A stretch of DNA of 64,000 bases from an uncultured Shimia sp. (GTDB lineage Bacteria > Pseudomonadota > Alphaproteobacteria > Rhodobacterales > Rhodobacteraceae): positions 186,001-250,000 of the forward strand of contig CALCOY010000015.1 of assembly GCA_937897325.1 (NCBI GenBank), in the 5' to 3' direction. The position numbers were made by a program, and so were the translations under genes. The notes under the pieces were generated by a model. It was given only the letters and a program-made list of their open reading frames with translations. It was not told the origin of the DNA and did no database searches. This document shows positions 21,664 through 31,500 of this stretch, piece after piece; position 1 is the first letter of the stretch; every line of letters starts with the position of its first letter.

Positions 21664-22521
21664 CTAATCCGCGCCGAGAAAATCGGCTCTTACCTTGGTC
21701 TGCATCTTGCGCCCGTCAGGATCCGCGCCCGTCTTAAGATTGCAAAGGTCTTCGGCCCAGTTCGACGTCCGCATGCGGATGGGGGGCGTTTCGCTTTTCA
21801 GACACTGCAGGACGACTTCGGTCACCTCTTCAGGGGTTTGATAGGCCACGTCGCCCCGCGCCTGAGAGCGCCCGATGTATTGTTGCAGGATGGGGAGATA
21901 TTCGTCCTCAAGCATGCCCCCGGTGGCTTCGACATGCTTGAGGACGCGGGACGCAAACTCCGTCTTGATGCCCCCGGGTTCGACAACCGTGAAATCAATT
22001 CCGAAAGCAGGCCCTACATAGCAGGCGAGCGCCTCGGTGTAGCCTTCGACAGCGAATTTGGCGGCGCAATAGATCTCGTTGAAAGGTTGGCCAACCAGCC
22101 CGCCCACCGACGAGATGTTGATAATATGCCCCGCCCGCGCCTTGCGCATATGCGGCAGTACCGCTTTCGTGCAGCGCACAACGCCCATGAAGTTGACGTC
22201 CATCACCCAGTCAATGTCTTTTTCGTCGGCCTGTTCGGTCGATCGAACAAACCCGGCGCCCGCATTGTTGATCAGAACGTCGATCTGACCCGTTTCGGCG
22301 ATGATTTGATCGACCGCTGACTGAATGCTGGCAGCGTCCTGAACATCGAGCGCAATCACATCGATCTGAACCCCCGCCCGCTGTGCAGCATGATCAAGTG
22401 CCGCCCGTTTCGATGTGTCGCGCATCGTTGCAAAGACCCGGTGACCCGCTGCAGCCGCCCCGACGCTAAGAGCTATTCCGAGACCGGCAGAACTTCCGGT
22501 GATGAGAACGGTCTTTGACAT
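21664..22521 (-). CDS. Short-chain dehydrogenase/reductase (SDR)
   Basis: Predicted NAD(P)-dependent oxidoreductase of unknown substrate. It has the classical SDR elements: TGSSAGLG near residues 7-14 for the cofactor, NNAG near 88, catalytic Ser in NISSVGG near 138 and YCAAK near 151-155. An Arg just before the first Gly-rich turn is absent, so cofactor preference cannot be read. At 285 residues it is slightly longer than the classical 250, with a C-terminal extension (SNWAEDLCNLKTGADPDG). The ATG at 22521 fits the usual N-terminus; the frame opens further upstream. It seems to be a lone gene. Confidence 0.87.
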   Translation of the reverse strand: MSKTVLITGSSAGLGIALSVGAAAAGHRVFATMRDTSKRAALDHAAQRAGVQIDVIALDVQDAASIQSAVDQIIAETGQIDVLINNAGAGFVRSTEQADEKDIDWVMDVNFMGVVRCTKAVLPHMRKARAGHIINISSVGGLVGQPFNEIYCAAKFAVEGYTEALACYVGPAFGIDFTVVEPGGIKTEFASRVLKHVEATGGMLEDEYLPILQQYIGRSQARGDVAYQTPEEVTEVVLQCLKSETPPIRMRTSNWAEDLCNLKTGADPDGRKMQTKVRADFLGAD

Positions 22522-22624
22522 GGGCCGGCCTTTCGATTGAAGAAGTCTTCCAGCCCTTACCACCTTTGATCTTCCTGATGTAGGCAATTGGGTCGGCCCG
22601 AGGTGGAGCGGGCCGACCCACTGC

Positions 22625-23197
22625 TCAGGCAGCGTCGCCGAACACGTCGTTCGCTAGGGCTGCCGGAAGCATATCGAAAATCATGTGGATGCGGTCTTCG
22701 TCGCCATCGTTGGAAGCTTCGTGCATCTGGTCGTTGTCAAACCACCAAAGTTCACCTTCTCGCATGCGGACCTCTTCATCGCCCGCCTTCATCCAGGAAC
22801 CGGCGGTCGAGCGCAGCACCAGATGGTAGCGATTGCGCACGCGATAATACATGCCGCGGTCGATGTGCGGATATACCCGCTTGCCCGCAGGCAGGCAGAC
22901 GATCTTTGCACGACCCAGAAGGCTTTTTTGTTCGACGGCGAAGTTTTCCAGGAAGGTACTGGCGAGGGGGAACTTATTGCTGCTGGTCGTCCAGCGGCTT
23001 TCATGGACATCGCGCCGTTCTCGGCCCCGGATGGCTGATTTACGCAAACCGCGAAGAGGAATTGCCAAGGCTTCTCGTTGAACCTGCACCTTGTCCTGAC
23101 GGCCCGTAACAAGGTTCCAGGCATTTTCGACGCCGTCGATTTCGTCGAGAAAGGGTTTTGGGTCCACGTCAGATTTGAGACACTTGAAGTATTTCAT
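22625..23197 (-). CDS. Aspartyl/asparaginyl beta-hydroxylase-like dioxygenase
   Basis: Predicted Fe(II)/2-oxoglutarate-dependent hydroxylase of the AspH-type family; substrate unknown (a protein or a free amino acid are both possible). The facial-triad pattern is visible as the HID in VYPHIDRGMYYR (about residue 109) and the distal His in DNDQMHEASN (about 156), followed by Arg in EDRIHMIFD that would hold 2-oxoglutarate. The intervening YHLVLRSTAGSW and ELWWFDN are typical. The 190-residue length is that of a single catalytic domain. Start has a strong GGAGGA ribosome site. No substrate gene is adjacent. Confidence 0.82.
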   Translation of the reverse strand: MKYFKCLKSDVDPKPFLDEIDGVENAWNLVTGRQDKVQVQREALAIPLRGLRKSAIRGRERRDVHESRWTTSSNKFPLASTFLENFAVEQKSLLGRAKIVCLPAGKRVYPHIDRGMYYRVRNRYHLVLRSTAGSWMKAGDEEVRMREGELWWFDNDQMHEASNDGDEDRIHMIFDMLPAALANDVFGDAA

Positions 23198-23364
23198 TTT
23201 ACAATCCTCCGATAAATGGGCGTGGAGCCGTGTCGATCAGCGCGGCATGCTCATCAGGTGACGATAGAGGATCAGAAATCAATCAAGCTTTTGATATATA
23301 ATTATTTTTTAATCAGCCATTCACCCGCGCGTTGGTGCTTGTTCATCTGGTATTCATTTGATGT
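23198..23364. other. AT-rich control region with helical-phase repeats
   Basis: This 167-base gap upstream of the hydroxylase gene is markedly AT-rich around 23280-23315 (tatataattattttttaat). At its right edge, three TTCAT(C/T)T repeats begin at 23342, 23353 and 23364, exactly 11 bases apart, the last overlapping the end of the GFA gene. This would suit a protein bound on one face of the helix. No known operator is recognised. Confidence 0.4.
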
Positions 23365-23733
23365 TCATTTTTGGGGATCGACGTGAAGCCATGATAGCTT
23401 CTCGTCGAGATGGTAGTGCGTCTGAGGCGTGACAAGGGTCGGGTCAGTCAGGAGCGCCGCATAGAAATGCGTTTCGTCCGGCCAGCGGTCGCTATGGAAG
23501 AATAGCGGCGTGCCGCAGGTTGCGCAGAAACCTCGGGTCACGCCCGGGCTGCTGGAATAGATTGCAGGATCATCCCCCGTCCATCGCCACGTCCCGTTCT
23601 GTTGTCCGATCCATGTGGTCATAGGAGAAGCGGTTGCTCGCCTGCAGCTTTCGCAATGGCAATGACCTATCCAATTGTGGGGGCCTTCCAGGACAAAACG
23701 GCACGCACCGCAAAGGCAATGACCCTCAAGCAT
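23365..23733 (-). CDS. GFA/CENP-V family zinc protein
   Basis: Member of the glutathione-dependent formaldehyde-activating enzyme (GFA) family, small zinc-binding proteins whose true substrates are mostly unknown. The 122-residue protein has the expected Cys sets: CLCGAC at residues 6-11, CHCESC near 26-31 and CATCG near 71-75. The start is 1 base after the stop of the enoyl-CoA hydratase gene, so the two are cotranscribed. It could act in a thiol-related detoxification, but nothing in context fixes this. Confidence 0.88.
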   Translation of the reverse strand: MLEGHCLCGACRFVLEGPHNWIGHCHCESCRRATASPMTTWIGQQNGTWRWTGDDPAIYSSSPGVTRGFCATCGTPLFFHSDRWPDETHFYAALLTDPTLVTPQTHYHLDEKLSWLHVDPQK

Positions 23734-23734
23734 G

Positions 23735-24511
23735 TCAGCGGTCGCGGAATTGCGCCTCGCGCTTTTCGAGGAAGGCGGACATGCCCTCTGCCTGATCTTC
23801 GGTCGCGAAAAGCGAGTGGAACACGCGGCGTTCGAAAAGAAGTCCTTCGCGCAGTGGCACTTCGTAGGATCGGTTCACCGCTTCTTTTACCGCCATGACG
23901 GATATCATAGATTTCTCCGCGATTTTGTGGGCGGCTGCGGTTGCCTCTTCCATCAGTTTTTTGGCGGGCACGATGCGGCTGACAAGGCCCGCGCGTTCGG
24001 CCTCTTCGGCGTCCATAAAGCGGCCGGTCAGATTCATGTCCATCGCCTTGGATTTGCCGACAGCGCGGGTCAGCCGTTGCGTACCTCCAAGGCCCGCAAT
24101 AACCCCCAGATTGATCTCGGGTTGGCCGAACTTCGCAGTGTCAGAGCAGATAATGAAGTCACATATCATTGCCAGTTCGCAGCCGCCGCCAAGCGCGTAG
24201 CCAGACACCGCTGCAATGATGGGTTTGCGCACCCGCGCGATGGCCTCGGTTTCGGGCGTGAAAAGATCACCCGCAAAGGCTTCGACAAAGGATTTATCCT
24301 TCATCATCGAGATATCGGCACCTGCGGCAAATGCCTTTTCCGAACCTGTTACAATGATGCAGCGCACCTTGTCGTTGGCCTGCGCCGCCATCATTGCATC
24401 TGCCAACTCGCTCAGAAGCTGGTCATTCAGGGCGTTCAGCGCGTCAGGTCGGTTGAGGGTGATTTGGGCGACGTGGTCTTCTATTTCGACGATGATCGTC
24501 TCGTAGGCCAT
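23735..24511 (-). CDS. Enoyl-CoA hydratase (crotonase family)
   Basis: Predicted short-chain enoyl-CoA hydratase of fatty-acid oxidation. The 258-residue protein shows crotonase oxyanion-hole segments ([12 protein letters not shown] near residue 60; [15 protein letters not shown] near 105) and both catalytic Glu positions, the second in [19 protein letters not shown] near 136. Start ATG is clear. In many Rhodobacterales this gene lies beside mutM and ubiE, as here. Confidence 0.92.
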   Translation of the reverse strand: MAYETIIVEIEDHVAQITLNRPDALNALNDQLLSELADAMMAAQANDKVRCIIVTGSEKAFAAGADISMMKDKSFVEAFAGDLFTPETEAIARVRKPIIAAVSGYALGGGCELAMICDFIICSDTAKFGQPEINLGVIAGLGGTQRLTRAVGKSKAMDMNLTGRFMDAEEAERAGLVSRIVPAKKLMEEATAAAHKIAEKSMISVMAVKEAVNRSYEVPLREGLLFERRVFHSLFATEDQAEGMSAFLEKREAQFRDR

Positions 24512-24575
24512 GATCGGGCTTTCGATTGTTCACGTTCAAGCTCGAAGCATTAACACTGTCCGGGGGCGTTTCAAG

Positions 24576-25421
24576 CTAACTTTGACATTGCGGACAATAG
24601 AAGGACGACCGGCCTGATTGTACGATCCGACGAATAGTCCCGGCGCAATCGGGAGTGCGGCAGCGTTCGCCTTCGCGCCCATATGCGTCGAATCGATGCT
24701 GAAAATATCCAAGCTTTCCATCGGCTTGCCGGAAATCGCGCAGCGAAGATCCACCCGCCTTGATCGCATCTTGCAGAACCTCGCGTATGATTGGAACGAG
24801 TGTCGCTACCCGATGCGAGGCGATCCGTCCGGCCTTGCGTTTGGGCGAGATCCCCGCTCGAAAAAGTGCCTCGCAAACATAAATGTTGCCGAGCCCTGCA
24901 ACGATTCTCTGATCCAGAAGGGCTGCTTTGACGGGCGTGTTGCGCCCCTTGAAAGCCGCGATCAGATGATCCTCGTGGAAGTCGTTGCCAAGCGGTTCGG
25001 GGCCCAGCACATCAAGCAGTTTGTGCGAGCCACCGGTGGGGAAAAGATCCATCGCGCCAAAGCGGCGGGCATCGTTGAAGGTGATGCGCGCGCCGTTTTT
25101 CATGTGAAAGACCACATGATCATGCTTTTCCGGGGCAGGGTGATTGTGGGCAAAAACGCCAAGAGGATCGCCCGAGATCAGCATGCGGCCCGACATACCC
25201 AGATGAACAAGCAATGTCTCGCGGCTCGCCAGATCGCAAAGGATGTATTTCGACCGCCGTTGAAGCCCAATGACCTTCTGGCCGGTCAGCCGCTCTGCCA
25301 TGTGAGGCGGAAAGGGCCAGCGCAGATCGGGCCGGTTCACGTCGGCCTGCGCGATGATTTCGCCGGTCATCACAGGCTCTAGCCCGCGGCGGACAGTCTC
25401 AACTTCGGGGAGTTCAGGCAT
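24576..25421 (-). CDS. mutM: Formamidopyrimidine-DNA glycosylase
   Basis: Base-excision repair glycosylase/lyase that removes 8-oxoguanine. It begins [14 protein letters not shown], which includes the catalytic Pro and Glu; Lys in the QRRSKYIL segment (about residue 58) is the conserved active-site helper. An H2TH region ([21 protein letters not shown]) and a C-terminal zinc finger with four Cys (near C246, C251, C274, C277) complete the protein. At 281 residues it is full length. mutT also occurs in this window; the two genes form parts of the oxidised-guanine defence. Confidence 0.95.
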   Translation of the reverse strand: MPELPEVETVRRGLEPVMTGEIIAQADVNRPDLRWPFPPHMAERLTGQKVIGLQRRSKYILCDLASRETLLVHLGMSGRMLISGDPLGVFAHNHPAPEKHDHVVFHMKNGARITFNDARRFGAMDLFPTGGSHKLLDVLGPEPLGNDFHEDHLIAAFKGRNTPVKAALLDQRIVAGLGNIYVCEALFRAGISPKRKAGRIASHRVATLVPIIREVLQDAIKAGGSSLRDFRQADGKLGYFQHRFDAYGREGERCRTPDCAGTIRRIVQSGRSSFYCPQCQS

Positions 25422-26150
25422 TTACTCGCCGTCTCCAGATGTTTTGGCTCGGTCTATTGCAGCTTTCATCGCATTGACCTGACTCGTCTCAAATGCCTCA
25501 GGTTTCGCAGCCTCAACTGCGAAGAAAAGATCCACGAACCCGGGTGAATAGATGTAAGTGTGCATTGGATCGCCAGTTCTGAACTGCAGCGACATGCGCC
25601 ACACATTTCCGCCACCTAGAGGTGCAGAACCGCCTCCAACAAGTTGGACGGACTGCAGTTCAGAAATTCGTTTTGTCGCGTTGCGCAGGGCATACTGAGC
25701 AGTGAGCACGCCATCTTTTAGTGTGATTTCATATCTGATGGCATGAATTGCGGCTCTCAACCCAAGCAAAGCAAAAACAATCACACCTGTCGCCAACCAG
25801 GTGCCCAATATAAAAGGAATGGGCCACGCTAAGGGATCTAGCAGAAGCGGAGCAACAACCCATGTAAAGTAGACGGAGGCGGCTACGAGACCTAAGCCAG
25901 TGACAAAACTAAATATTCGTACAGGCATTGAATCCTTGAGGATCAGTTTGTCTTTATTGTTTCGATCAATGCCGGAAACCGCCCATGTCCCGCGCTGAAC
26001 CAGCCATTTCGATGTTTGTTTTTCATTCAAAACCAATGGTTTTGCACCGTTTCGGCTTGACCGCGCCAAGCTCCAGCGGAAGATCACTGAGGCTATCAGT
26101 GTGGCCAGGCACAAGCCAAACAACACCGGTCCGATTTCTTGAAAGTTCAT
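25422..26150 (-). CDS. Unknown membrane protein with two to three TM helices (242 aa)
   Basis: I do not recognise a family. From ATG 26150 there is a TM helix at residues about 6-26 (GPVLFGLCLATLIASVIF), then a polar stretch, a helical pair at about 75-130 (IFSFVTGLGLVAASVYFTWV and FILGTWLATGVIVFALLGL), then a soluble C-terminal domain of about 105 residues. The C-terminal part (YEITLKDGVLTAQYALRNATK) resembles PH-like folds seen in bacterial membrane proteins, tentatively. Its stop adjoins the mutM start, so it precedes mutM in the same unit. It interrupts the usual mutM/ubiE adjacency, and its codon use looks less GC-rich than neighbours, hinting at insertion. Confidence 0.6.
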   Translation of the reverse strand: MNFQEIGPVLFGLCLATLIASVIFRWSLARSSRNGAKPLVLNEKQTSKWLVQRGTWAVSGIDRNNKDKLILKDSMPVRIFSFVTGLGLVAASVYFTWVVAPLLLDPLAWPIPFILGTWLATGVIVFALLGLRAAIHAIRYEITLKDGVLTAQYALRNATKRISELQSVQLVGGGSAPLGGGNVWRMSLQFRTGDPMHTYIYSPGFVDLFFAVEAAKPEAFETSQVNAMKAAIDRAKTSGDGE

Positions 26151-26255
26151 GCAAGTTTGCTTTCTGGCGAATCTTAAGGAACGGCGTGACCATGTGCGCA
26201 TTGCTTCGGCAATCCAAGGTCCTATAACGCCGCTGACTGGTGAGGAAGAGCACGC

Positions 26256-27008
26256 ATGACCGATGCCGCCGACAAAACGACCCACTTCGGGTTCGAAACC
26301 GTGGCCGAGGAAGAAAAGGCGGGGCGGGTGCAGGGCGTGTTCAGCTCCGTTGCGAGCCGCTACGACGTCATGAATGATGTCATGAGCGTCGGCATCCATC
26401 GGATCTGGAAAGACGCCATGATGGATTGGCTGGCACCGCGGCCTGGTCAGCGCTTGCTAGACGTAGCTGGTGGCACCGGGGACATTGCTTTTCGCTTCCT
26501 TAGGCGCGCGAAAGCAGGGCATGCCACAGTCCTCGATCTGACCGAACCAATGCTGGTCGAAGGACGCCAAAGGGCCGACGCTGAACATATGGCGGAAAAC
26601 CTCGACTGGGTGGTGGGCGATGCGATGGCTCTGCCCTTTTCGGACAACACATTTGACGTTTACACGATCAGCTTCGGCATCCGGAATGTAACCCGCCCCC
26701 AGGATGCGCTGGCCGAGGCATACCGTGTGCTGAAACCCGGGGGACGTCTGATGGTTCTGGAATTCAGCCAACTGCCCAATGAAGGTATGCAGAAGCTCTA
26801 TGATCTTTACAGCTTCAACGTGATCCCGCGCATGGGTCAGTTGATCGCGCGGGATCGTGACAGCTATCAGTATTTGGTTGAATCCATTCGCAAATTCCCT
26901 GACCAAGAGACCTTCCTAGGCGTGGTCAGGGCCGCAGGCTTTGGCAATGTGAAATACCGCAACCTGACAATGGGCGTTGCCTGCCTGCATTCCGGGTGGA
27001 AATTGTGA
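26256..27008 (+). CDS. ubiE: Demethylmenaquinone/2-methoxy-6-polyprenyl-1,4-benzoquinol methyltransferase
   Basis: SAM-dependent C-methyltransferase of ubiquinone biosynthesis. The 250-residue protein has the UbiE signatures: [18 protein letters not shown] (residues about 28-45), the SAM motif [13 protein letters not shown] near 65, and [20 protein letters not shown]. It is divergent from the unknown membrane protein and precedes ubiB by 38 bases. Confidence 0.97.
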   Translation: MTDAADKTTHFGFETVAEEEKAGRVQGVFSSVASRYDVMNDVMSVGIHRIWKDAMMDWLAPRPGQRLLDVAGGTGDIAFRFLRRAKAGHATVLDLTEPMLVEGRQRADAEHMAENLDWVVGDAMALPFSDNTFDVYTISFGIRNVTRPQDALAEAYRVLKPGGRLMVLEFSQLPNEGMQKLYDLYSFNVIPRMGQLIARDRDSYQYLVESIRKFPDQETFLGVVRAAGFGNVKYRNLTMGVACLHSGWKL

Positions 27009-27046
27009 TGCATTTGATTGCTGATGGCCTCGAGTTGCGTCTCTGA

Positions 27047-28588
27047 ATGCGCGGACCACACAACATCATCCGTCTGATCCGTACAGGCGCAACGCTTGAA
27101 CGAACGGGTGCGATGAATGTCGTTCTGGATGCCTACGACGCCCCCAAACCCTTGCGGTTTGTTGCGAAGGCACTGGGTAAGCCCTTCTTTTGGTTGGGTT
27201 ATCAAGGTGATCCGGAAATGCCGCCAGCGACTCGCGCACTGACGGCGCTCGGCCCGGCCTATATCAAGTTCGGGCAGGTCCTGTCGACGCGGCCAGATGT
27301 GGTGGGCGATGAATTGGCGGTTCAATTGCGCGTCCTCCAAGATAAGCTGCCGCCCTTCTCGATCGAAGAAGCAAAGTCCGAGATCGGGCGGGAGCTTGGC
27401 GTACCAGCGGAAACGATTTTTTCGGAGTTCAGCGAACCCGTTGCCGCTGCTTCGATCGCGCAAGTTCACAAAGCACGTCTGGTCGGGTCGGACGAGGACG
27501 TGGCAGTCAAGGTTTTGCGACCGGATATCGAACGGGCCTTTCGACAGGATGTCGATGCCTTCTATCTTGCCGCGCGGATTGTAGAGCTTTTTGCGCCCGG
27601 CGCGCGACGCTTGCGCCCGATGGACGTGATCGAACATTTCGACGGTGTGGTTCGAGGCGAATTGGATCTGCGGCTCGAATCCTCCTCGGCCAGCGAATTT
27701 GCTGCGAACACCAAGGATGATCCGGGCTTCACCCTTCCATCCATCAAATGGGACTATTCGGCCCGGCGGGTGATGACCCTCGGTTGGGCGGATGGCATCA
27801 ATATGGGGGACAATGACGCACTTGATGCGGCGGGTCATAATCGGCAGGAATTGTCGGAACGGGTGTTGAAGCTGTTTCTGCTGCACGCACTGCGTGACGG
27901 ATTTTTTCACGCAGATATGCACCAGGGCAATATGAAGGTCGCGCCGAATGGCGACGTGATTGCCTATGATTTCGGGATCATGGGCCATATCGACGAGTAC
28001 ACGCGGCGGGTCTATGCCGAGATCCTATTCGGTTTCATTCGTCGCGACTTCAAACGCGTCGCCGAAGTCCATTTTGAGGCCGGATATGTGCCGCCGGACA
28101 AGGATGTGGACGAATTCGCGCGGGCGCTGCGTGCCGTGGGTGAGCCGATTTTTGGCATGGATGCCTCAAAGATTTCGATGGGACGTCTCCTAGCCTATCT
28201 CTTTGAAGTAACAGAGCGTTTTGGGATGGAAACCCGGACCGAGCTTATCCTTTTGCAACGTACGATGGTGGTGGTGGAGGGCGTGGCACGCAGCCTTAAC
28301 CCGCACATCAATATTTGGCAGGTCGCGGCGCCTGTGGTCACGGATTATATTCAGAAATCCATCGGACCTCGGGCGGTATTGTCCGATTTGACAAAAACAG
28401 CGCGGGTACTGGGGCGGTTTGGGCCGCGCCTGCCGGTGCTGGTTGAACAGGCGCTGATCGCGCAAAGTAACCCTGCCCCGCCGCGGCGTCCGACCTTTTG
28501 GCGATGGATCTTTCTGGCGCTGTTTCTTGGGGCCTTGGCGAGCACATCCGTGATTGCGCTGATCGAAGCGATCCGATTGGCCCCTTAA
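27047..28588 (+). CDS. ubiB: Ubiquinone biosynthesis kinase-like protein UbiB
   Basis: Atypical ABC1/ADCK-family ATPase needed for ubiquinone biosynthesis. The 513-residue protein shows the family KxGQ motif as KFGQVLSTRPDV (about residue 75), the A-rich loop AAASIAQVHKA (about 140), catalytic-like HADMHQGNM (about 288) and DFGIMG (about 307). One or two C-terminal hydrophobic helices (RWIFLALFLGALASTSVIAL) anchor it to the membrane. It follows ubiE as expected. Confidence 0.95.
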   Translation: MRGPHNIIRLIRTGATLERTGAMNVVLDAYDAPKPLRFVAKALGKPFFWLGYQGDPEMPPATRALTALGPAYIKFGQVLSTRPDVVGDELAVQLRVLQDKLPPFSIEEAKSEIGRELGVPAETIFSEFSEPVAAASIAQVHKARLVGSDEDVAVKVLRPDIERAFRQDVDAFYLAARIVELFAPGARRLRPMDVIEHFDGVVRGELDLRLESSSASEFAANTKDDPGFTLPSIKWDYSARRVMTLGWADGINMGDNDALDAAGHNRQELSERVLKLFLLHALRDGFFHADMHQGNMKVAPNGDVIAYDFGIMGHIDEYTRRVYAEILFGFIRRDFKRVAEVHFEAGYVPPDKDVDEFARALRAVGEPIFGMDASKISMGRLLAYLFEVTERFGMETRTELILLQRTMVVVEGVARSLNPHINIWQVAAPVVTDYIQKSIGPRAVLSDLTKTARVLGRFGPRLPVLVEQALIAQSNPAPPRRPTFWRWIFLALFLGALASTSVIALIEAIRLAP

Positions 28589-31500
28589 AGGATAAGAACC
28601 GCCTCATGATGTTTGGCTGTTGGACGGGCGGACGCGAATGCCTTGCGTCCTTCCCGCCGCGCAATATCTGGAAACAACTCCAGCAGCTCTGCAAAGATCT
28701 CTTTCTCATCGTCGTTTTCGACCATGTCGCCCGGCTGGAAACTTTCTGTCCAGGTCTCGTCCACGCGTATAATCTCGTGCCGGTCAAAGAGCAGGTGAAT
28801 ATACGTGACGCCCTCTTTCGGCGTGATCGTGTCGATCCCCGGCCTGTGCGTCAGATGGCGGGCTTTGACGAGGATTTCGCGTTCACCTAACCAAAGTTCT
28901 GCCGCTTGGTTTTCGATCATTATGCGATGTTGCGGTGAAATGACCATATCGCGGTTCGGGACCGATGGGGCCAGGCCGTCCTGCCGGATCAGGATCGGTC
29001 TGAGCCTCGGGTTAGAGATAAGCGTCGCGACCGGGAGATGTTTGTGCCCAATCCAGCGGATGGGTTGCACGCCATTGTCGCGGGTCATCACCAGATCGCC
29101 GACTGCCAGCTTTTCCACGGCGACCGGTCCATGCATCGTTTCGGCGATACTGCCGGGTGTGAAACAGGGAATAACGACATTTTCGATGTTCTGGAACGTC
29201 GCCGTACTGCCATCGCCGAAGGTGACGGTGCCTGCCTCGGACTCCATCGGATCGAATGCGACGGTCGCGTCAAGGTCGCTGATAAAAAGCGTGTCATTGT
29301 CATCTCCGCCTTCTCCGCCATCAATCACGTCGCCTGACCCGACGAAGATCAGGTCGGCATCATCGCCCGTGTCGATCGTGTCGCTGCCCGCGCCACCGGT
29401 GACTTCGTCTTCGCCCGTTCCGCCAAGGATCCTGTCGTCACCGTCACCGCCAAAGAGGCTGTCATCACCGTCGTCGCCGGACAACTCATCCGAGCCAGCG
29501 CCGCCCAGTATCGAATCTTCGCCGATGCCGCCGGAAATCGTGTCGTCGCCAGCCGCGCCATCAAGGGTGTCGTCGCCGCCTTCGCCGAAGATCTGATCGG
29601 CATCCGTATCCGTGGCCGTGAAGTGGACATCGGTCAGGTAGGCGATCTGACCTTGGTTCCCCCCGTTTTGGTAGATCACTTCGAACCGTGTGATCGGACC
29701 TGGGATCTCTGCCAAGACGGAACTACCCTGATTGTCGGGGCTATCATTGCCATTTGCACCGGACACCGTGTTGCCAGACACGGTTTCATCTCCACTTGGG
29801 GTCAGGTTCACGAGCACCGCATTGCCATCGGCATCAAAGGCATTGATGGTGACGACATCCTGCCAGCCATCCGCGTCGATGTCATTCAGCCGGAAGCTCA
29901 CATTGGTCAGTGGCGCGTCCGAGCTGAAATCGATTGTTGCCACGTCTGCAGCGCCTGTGCCGCTGATGGCGAGGGCAGAGTTGCTGACGAAAGGTTCGCC
30001 GCTTCCTACGAACTGGTCCTGGATGTTGACTTCGGCATCGTTCAGGCCGCCATTGTTTGTGAAGTTGACGGTGATTTCGGCCAGACCGGTGTCTTGTGTA
30101 AAGCCACCGCTGAGATCCGTGCCAGAACCGCCTTCAGCGACCCAGCTGAGTGCTTCATCCGACGTGGCAAGCGTGCCGGGGCCGCCGGTAACAGAATCGT
30201 TGTCGGCACCTGCGAAAATCGTGTCATCGCCCGTGCCACCTTCTATGACGTCTTCGTCACCCACGGTGCCGTTGATACCGTCATTGTTGTCGACTTTTTC
30301 GAGGTTGGGATCGAAGTAATCGCCGTCGATCAGATCGTCTTCAGCGGTCCCGTCAATGACTCCGTCAGGGCCGCCATTTACCGTCAGGATTTCAATCCCT
30401 GTGAATGTCGCTGTCGATCCGTCATTGAAAGTGACCGTGCCGTTTTCGCTGTCCAACGGGTCGAATGCCACCGATGCGACATTGTTCACGATCAGTTCGT
30501 CGGCGGTGTCCGGGCCTGTTTCACCACCGCTGACCACATCATCACCGCCAGCGATGATCGTGTCGTTGTTGCCGCCACCTTCGAGCGTGTCAGCACCCTC
30601 ACCGCCGGTCAGAATGTCGGTGCCGTCGCCGCCCACCAGGCTGTCATCGCCCGTATCTCCGCTGAGCGTGTCCGCCCCACTGCCGCCAAGCAACGTATCG
30701 CGACCCGCGCCGCCTGACAGTGAATCATCATTGTCGCCACCGCTGATCTGATCGTCACCGGCGCCGCCGCCTATTGTATCACTGCCCGCATCGCCTTGCA
30801 GGTCGTCGTTGCCGCGTCCGCCGTCGATGACATCGTCGTCGTTGCCACCCGAGATTGTGTCATCACCGAAACCCCCGAAGATTGTATCGTTGCCATCCCC
30901 GCCCGTTATGGAGTCGTCGTCGATCGGGGTCGCTTCGAAATGGATATCCGTTACATAAAGAAGCTGACCGCTGGTCCCGCCGTTCTGATGAATGATGTCG
31001 ATCCGGGCCACAGGGCCGGGGATGGACACCAGAACGGAGCCCTGAGGATCTGTCGCACCAGTCGCGCCTGGACCAGCGGTAATCGTGTTGTCGCTGACCG
31101 TGTCGTTGCCAGTTGGCGTCAGAACGACCTCGATTGCGTTGCCGTCTGCATCGAAGGCGTTGACCGTGACGATGTCCTGCCAGCCCCCGGCGTCGATATC
31201 CTGCAGGCGAAAGGTGATATTTTCGACAGTGTCGGCGAAACCGGACCCGCTGATTGCGGAGAAGTTCAGCGTGGTTGTCCAGGCATTTGCGCCGCCGTCG
31301 CCCCGTAACCCAACGCCCGAGAAGGGATCGAAAGGCTCTCCGGTTTCGATATAGGTCTGGTCTGTCTCAACAGTCGCAGAATCGCCTGCCCCACCATTGG
31401 CGAAACTCACCGCGACGTTCACACCGCCTGTATTTTGCGTGAACCCGGACGAGATATCGGTGCCGTCGCCGCCCTGGTCGGTCCAGTCGAGGAACAGGCT

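Noticed and set aside
26867-27988. Minus-strand ORF of 373 aa opposite ubiE/ubiB
   Set aside because: Shadow of the clear UbiB coding frame; no similarity to known proteins noticed.
29623-30717. Long plus-strand ORF of 364 aa opposite the RTX gene
   Set aside because: It is the antisense shadow of the Gly/Asp-rich RTX repeats; it has no recognisable domain and no ribosome site.
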